Notes under the pieces: generated by a model | What the model saw: only the letters and a program-made list of their open reading frames with translations | Database searches by the model: none | Told to the model about the DNA's origin: nothing | Source: a virus | IMG/VR virus record: IMGVR_UViG_3300032323_001407 | Coordinates: 1-64,000 of that record | Strand: one strand, 5' to 3' | Length of the DNA: 64,000 nucleotides | Program-made: the position numbers and the translations under genes | Shown: piece after piece, positions 60,889-64,000 of the stretch | Layout: each line of letters begins with the position of its first letter | Position numbering within the stretch: position 1 is the first letter of the stretch

Positions 60889-61631
60889 TAGTCGTTCTCC
60901 TCTATTTTGTATTTATTGCCATCTAGATCTATCTTATAACCTTCTTTTAATGCATCCTGCCATTCTGACTTTATAACTTCTTGCTCTTCTCTAATTTTTT
61001 TCATTTCTGCATCCCAGGCATCTATCGTTTCTTGAGGGTATGACTCTGGTGACCTATTATCCCAAAAGGATCCCAGCGTATATCTAATACCAGAAGTAAT
61101 CATTGTAACCTCATGAGTATTGTCAAATCCGCCAGCAAAAGCTGCTAGGCAACCAGTCTCTGGGACAAGTGTATGATTTTGCTTATTAAATATTAGCTGA
61201 CCGCCCTCAAACTCATCATTTAAATACAAGAAAGCTGCGTATCTACTTCTTTCAAATGGGCCAGTGTTTCCCTGCAAATCTGTGTTGTCTGAGTGCTCTT
61301 TTGCAAATGCTCCTGGCTCCCACTTTTGAGCGTGAAACCCAATCTTGTGTATATCGGAAGAAGAGTTTCCATGTACTTCTGCCACTGCATCAATAATTTT
61401 ATTTTGAAGTGTTGAAAAAAAATCTGATGGCAAGCCAAACTCTTCTAGCTCTTCGTCTCCATCTTGTGGAAGCACTGAAGAATATGATTCATAAAATGTA
61501 ATTGGAGTCCAGGATAGCTTTTCATTTAATACCTGTGCTTCTAAAACTTTTATGATTGCAGAAGATTCTTCTTTTGTTAAAAAGTTTTTAAATACTAATA
61601 TGTCTGATGTTAATCTTTCTGAAGTACTCAT
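60888..61631 (-). CDS. 2OG-Fe(II) oxygenase, P4H-like (3)
   Basis: The 247-residue protein has H113-x-D115 (KEHSDNTD), H173 (NTHEVT) and R183 (GIRYTLGSFW). AAFLYLNDEFEGGQLIF is the conserved strand. The C-terminal 50 residues are charged helix not found in its paralogues. It overlaps oxygenase 4 by 4 nt. Confidence 0.88.
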   Translation of the reverse strand: MSTSERLTSDILVFKNFLTKEESSAIIKVLEAQVLNEKLSWTPITFYESYSSVLPQDGDEELEEFGLPSDFFSTLQNKIIDAVAEVHGNSSSDIHKIGFHAQKWEPGAFAKEHSDNTDLQGNTGPFERSRYAAFLYLNDEFEGGQLIFNKQNHTLVPETGCLAAFAGGFDNTHEVTMITSGIRYTLGSFWDNRSPESYPQETIDAWDAEMKKIREEQEVIKSEWQDALKEGYKIDLDGNKYKIEEND

Positions 61632-62359
61632 TTATTTATATCCTCATCCATAAGTGTTCTATAATATTTTTTATTTGGATCTGGCTGATTTTCTCCAGTA
61701 TGCTCTAGTATTTCCCAAAAGAAAGGACATGTGTATCTAATGGCACCCTTAATTTCTGTTACCCCGTGGATATAGTTCATATCTCCTGGGAAAAAATATG
61801 CTGCGCCTTTCTTGGGTTTAAACTGAACATTTTGTAGTGGAAAGTAAAGCTCTCCGCCTTCATAGTCATCGTTTAAATAAAATAAACTTGATAAATCATA
61901 ATAAGGAAAATCATTTGGCATCCCAATATCTGGAAGCTCATGAAGTTCTTTGTCTGCGTGAGGTTTTTGAAACTGTCCAGGTAGCCATCTTACAATTGTC
62001 GTTCCCGTAGGGGTCACTTTAACCTTATAAAAATCTTCAACGATTGGCTTTAGTCTTTCAAATAAACCTTGGAGCACTGGTCTAATTTCTGGGTCATTTT
62101 TATCTAAAGATGGGCTAGTGCAAACTCTGTCTTTCCAGTAGTTAGCATCGTATACGGTTGTACCGTTTTCATTAACATGGCTTTCCGTTATGTCCCATAT
62201 AGTAATTTTTCTAGCAGCTGCCTCAAGAAATTCTATTTCTTCTTGAGTCATAAAATTTTCAAGCTCTACAATCATATCTTTGCTTGTACCAAAAAAGCCA
62301 GATGGCGTAAGGGATGGAGTTTTGTAGACTACTGTAGCGTCCTGATTTGTTTGATTCAT
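61628..62359 (-). CDS. 2OG-Fe(II) oxygenase, P4H-like (4)
   Basis: The 243-residue protein has H134-x-D136 (QKPHADKE), H198 (YIHGVTE) and R208 (AIRYTCPFFW). SLFYLNDDYEGGELYFPLQ is the conserved strand. TGATATAAT lies 6 nt before the ATG and there is no clear ribosome binding site, so it may be the first gene of a leaderless transcript covering oxygenases 4 to 1 and the methyltransferase. Confidence 0.88.
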   Translation of the reverse strand: MNQTNQDATVVYKTPSLTPSGFFGTSKDMIVELENFMTQEEIEFLEAAARKITIWDITESHVNENGTTVYDANYWKDRVCTSPSLDKNDPEIRPVLQGLFERLKPIVEDFYKVKVTPTGTTIVRWLPGQFQKPHADKELHELPDIGMPNDFPYYDLSSLFYLNDDYEGGELYFPLQNVQFKPKKGAAYFFPGDMNYIHGVTEIKGAIRYTCPFFWEILEHTGENQPDPNKKYYRTLMDEDINK

Positions 62360-62365
62360 ATCTTC

Positions 62366-62374
62366 ATTATATCA
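62366..62374 (-). promoter_or_regulatory. Extended -10 promoter for oxygenase 4 (leaderless)
   Basis: TGATATAAT sits in the 12-nt gap between two genes, with six bases before the ATG at 62359, matching a transcript that starts at the initiation codon. The -35 region is weak. Confidence 0.45.
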
Positions 62375-63085
62375 TTTCTTGTTTTTGGAAGTAAGATCTG
62401 TAATCTTTAATTTTAAAGACTTCAACTCATGCTTTCCTAGGCTTGTACCATCATATTCTACAGCATCTCTATAGAAATTAGTAAACTCGCCTCTTTTAGA
62501 AATCTCTTCCCAAACCTTTAATCTTTCGGCCTTCATTTTTTGATCATCCACAAAGACCTTGTCTTTAATTTCTAGGTCTATGTCCTGATACTGCTTTAAA
62601 GATATTGGAATAAATGTTGCTACTGGCATTCCTGCTGGTATCTTTATTACTGTATTCGGTCTTGTTATTTTCCATGCAATTGGGATAGCTTCTTTTAAAA
62701 CAGAAGTGGATATTATTGTTGTAAATGGTGTAGCTCCATCTACAAAGAAATTTGGTGGAACTATTTGAAGCATAGACATATTTTCATCTGACTCAAAGAA
62801 GAATCCAGAGTAAAAGCTAACAGTAGCATTTGCTCTTTGGGTTGTGCATACGTTTCCTGCATCTTTTAATATAGTTACATGATCTGGAGTGGTATCAGAT
62901 ATACCGTCCCAAATAAACTCTATATCATGATCAAAGGAAATTGACCAGCCAATTGTATTTGCTAAAGATACAGGGAAACATTTATATGCATGAGCATTTA
63001 CTGTCTCATCCATCCAGTCTCTTTTAACTTTAGTTTGTTCAATTTTTGAAGGAGTTACGCTATTTTTATAGACTGTTATTTTCAT
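62372..63085 (-). CDS. DUF6065-family protein
   Basis: The 237-residue protein contains VKRDWMDETVNAHAYKCFPV followed by SLANTIGWSISFDHDIEFIW, the RDWMD...AYxCxPxxxANxxGW signature of DUF6065, and later WKITRPNTVIKIPAGMP. The family has no known activity but recurs near oxygenases. It lies between oxygenases 4 and 5 and overlaps the latter by 20 nt, so it is likely to act with them, for example in substrate handling. No iron-binding triad is seen. Confidence 0.75.
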   Translation of the reverse strand: MKITVYKNSVTPSKIEQTKVKRDWMDETVNAHAYKCFPVSLANTIGWSISFDHDIEFIWDGISDTTPDHVTILKDAGNVCTTQRANATVSFYSGFFFESDENMSMLQIVPPNFFVDGATPFTTIISTSVLKEAIPIAWKITRPNTVIKIPAGMPVATFIPISLKQYQDIDLEIKDKVFVDDQKMKAERLKVWEEISKRGEFTNFYRDAVEYDGTSLGKHELKSLKLKITDLTSKNKK

Positions 63086-63794
63086 TTACTTCGTTATCCC
63101 ACTTTGGATCGTACATGTCTGGAGTATGAAACTTTTTGCTATAGTCAAGCATTGTAACAATAGAATACTTTATTCCATTTGTAACTGGCTTAGCTTGGTG
63201 AGCATACATAAAGTTAGATGGGAAAACATATAGGTCTCCAGCTTTTGGCTTAATGTTTAAATCCTGAAGTCTAAAATAAAGCTCTCCGTTATCATAGTCA
63301 TCGTTAATATATGCTACAAGAGATACTACGCAATTGTATGAGTACCCGTGATCTTGGTGCTCCATAAAATGTTGGTTTTCTCCATACTTGATAAAATTAA
63401 ATGCTTCCCAATACTTTAGCTCCATTAAGTTATGTGCTTTGCAGTAATCAACAACTGCTGGATACTGTGCATCATAAACGTCTTGCCATAGCGCTTGTAG
63501 CTTTAAAGACTCTTCGCTTGTATCTTTATTAATATCTGTTTTTTTAAATTTAAAATCTACACAATCTCTGTAGTCTGGTATTAATTGCTGGTATCCAACA
63601 TATGCTGGCATCCAGTGATATCTTTTACCTTCAGGGGACAATGATCCATATTCAGCTACTGATCCTAAGTTGCTTTCAAGTCTATTAATTACATCCAGAT
63701 CTTTTTTAATTACATCTCTGTAAACAATAATACCAGGTGCTAAGACCTCTTTGCTACTCCATGTTGGAGCTGTGCTTTTAGACTCTGTTGTCAT
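63066..63794 (-). CDS. 2OG-Fe(II) oxygenase, P4H-like (5)
   Basis: From ATG 63794 (242 residues; AGAGGG upstream, ATGA overlap with the preceding stop) it has H146-x-D148 (MEHQDHGYSY), H199 (YAHQAKP) and lysine K209 in the 2-oxoglutarate position (GIKYSIV). LVAYINDDYDNGELYFRLQD is the conserved strand. It is the most upstream of the five paralogues in the window. Confidence 0.87.
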   Translation of the reverse strand: MTTESKSTAPTWSSKEVLAPGIIVYRDVIKKDLDVINRLESNLGSVAEYGSLSPEGKRYHWMPAYVGYQQLIPDYRDCVDFKFKKTDINKDTSEESLKLQALWQDVYDAQYPAVVDYCKAHNLMELKYWEAFNFIKYGENQHFMEHQDHGYSYNCVVSLVAYINDDYDNGELYFRLQDLNIKPKAGDLYVFPSNFMYAHQAKPVTNGIKYSIVTMLDYSKKFHTPDMYDPKWDNEVNENNSL

Positions 63795-64000
63795 TTGTAA
63801 TCCCTCTTCATCCAAACTTTTGATTTATAAACTCCACCATCAGGCTGACGGTAAAATTTTGCATTCTCAATTAATCTTTCTTGCATTTCTTTTATACTTA
63901 AGTATTCAACATTATGTTCCCAGTCTTCTCTTTTAAATGGAAGAACTTGAAGAAAAGGAGTTCCCTTTGGAACTGTCCCCTCCCAATCTTTTGCAATAAA
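63791..64000 (-). CDS. C-terminal fragment of a DUF6065-like protein, cut by window end
   Basis: The frame is open from 64000 to TGA 63791-63793 (69 residues). It contains VPKGTPFLQVLPFKREDWEH and ends VYKSKVWMKRDYK. The GTPxxQxxPFxRxxW element resembles the C-terminal part of proteins of the DUF6065 type, but the diagnostic N-terminus is outside the window. Confidence 0.5.
   Translation of the reverse strand, partial: FIAKDWEGTVPKGTPFLQVLPFKREDWEHNVEYLSIKEMQERLIENAKFYRQPDGGVYKSKVWMKRDYK

Noticed and set aside
58957-63815. DNA-base hypermodification by TET/JBP-type oxygenases
   Set aside because: The conserved LxYLNDxYxGGxL strand is that of prolyl-4-hydroxylase-like enzymes, and no glycosyltransferase or thymine-modifying gene is nearby.

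Overview
The window is an internal segment of a large double-stranded DNA tailed phage with a long, non-contractile (siphovirus-like) tail. Every gene I can support lies on the minus strand, so transcription runs from position 64000 towards 1, and both window ends cut through a gene. The DNA looks AT-rich (not counted). Several signs point to an actinobacterial host. The AhpC/AhpD pair has the cysteine layout of the mycobacterial enzymes. TTG and GTG starts are common, and several genes have a -10 box only 6-9 nt before an ATG with no ribosome binding site. The host assignment is inference; a freshwater actinobacterium is only a guess.

Layout in the direction of transcription. (1) 64000-58490: five 2-oxoglutarate/Fe(II) oxygenases of the prolyl-4-hydroxylase type, a DUF6065 protein, an FkbM-like methyltransferase and small unknown proteins. 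(2) 58460-48030: virion head and neck: LamG-domain protein, portal, prohead protease with scaffold tail, major capsid protein, connector proteins, tail terminator and tail tube. (3) 47925-23671: tail assembly chaperones made by a canonical -1 frameshift, a giant 3774-residue tape measure protein, distal tail and hub proteins, fibre-like proteins with fibronectin III domains, a protein with seven thrombospondin-1-like repeats and a phenylalanine-proline repeat tail, and small proteins. (4) 23662-7870: a replication and recombination operon behind a strong promoter: metallophosphoesterase, HTH and zinc proteins, DnaB-type helicase, primase, gp32-like protein, DnaE polymerase, RecA, SSB, Cas4-like nuclease and RuvC-like resolvase, ending with both terminase subunits. 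(5) 7861-1: accessory region with four tRNAs (Met, Arg, Asn, Lys), ahpC-ahpD, a GMP reductase-like enzyme, a kinase-nucleotidyltransferase fusion, small membrane proteins, a flavin-dependent tryptophan halogenase, a thermonuclease, an FmdB-like zinc ribbon protein and a secreted PA14-domain protein with perfect 24-bp repeats.

How the parts work together. Regions 2 and 3 build the particle; terminator-promoter pairs directly after the capsid and tail-tube genes should let those two abundant proteins be expressed above their neighbours. Region 4 replicates and repairs DNA and supplies the packaging motor. The accessory genes suggest control of host redox state and nucleotide pools, plus chemical modification of proteins or small molecules. 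The most unusual elements are the oxygenase cluster, the ahpCD pair, the kinase-like and acetyltransferase-like segments inside the tape measure protein, the TSP1/FFPP tail protein, the secreted PA14 protein and the set of apparently leaderless genes.
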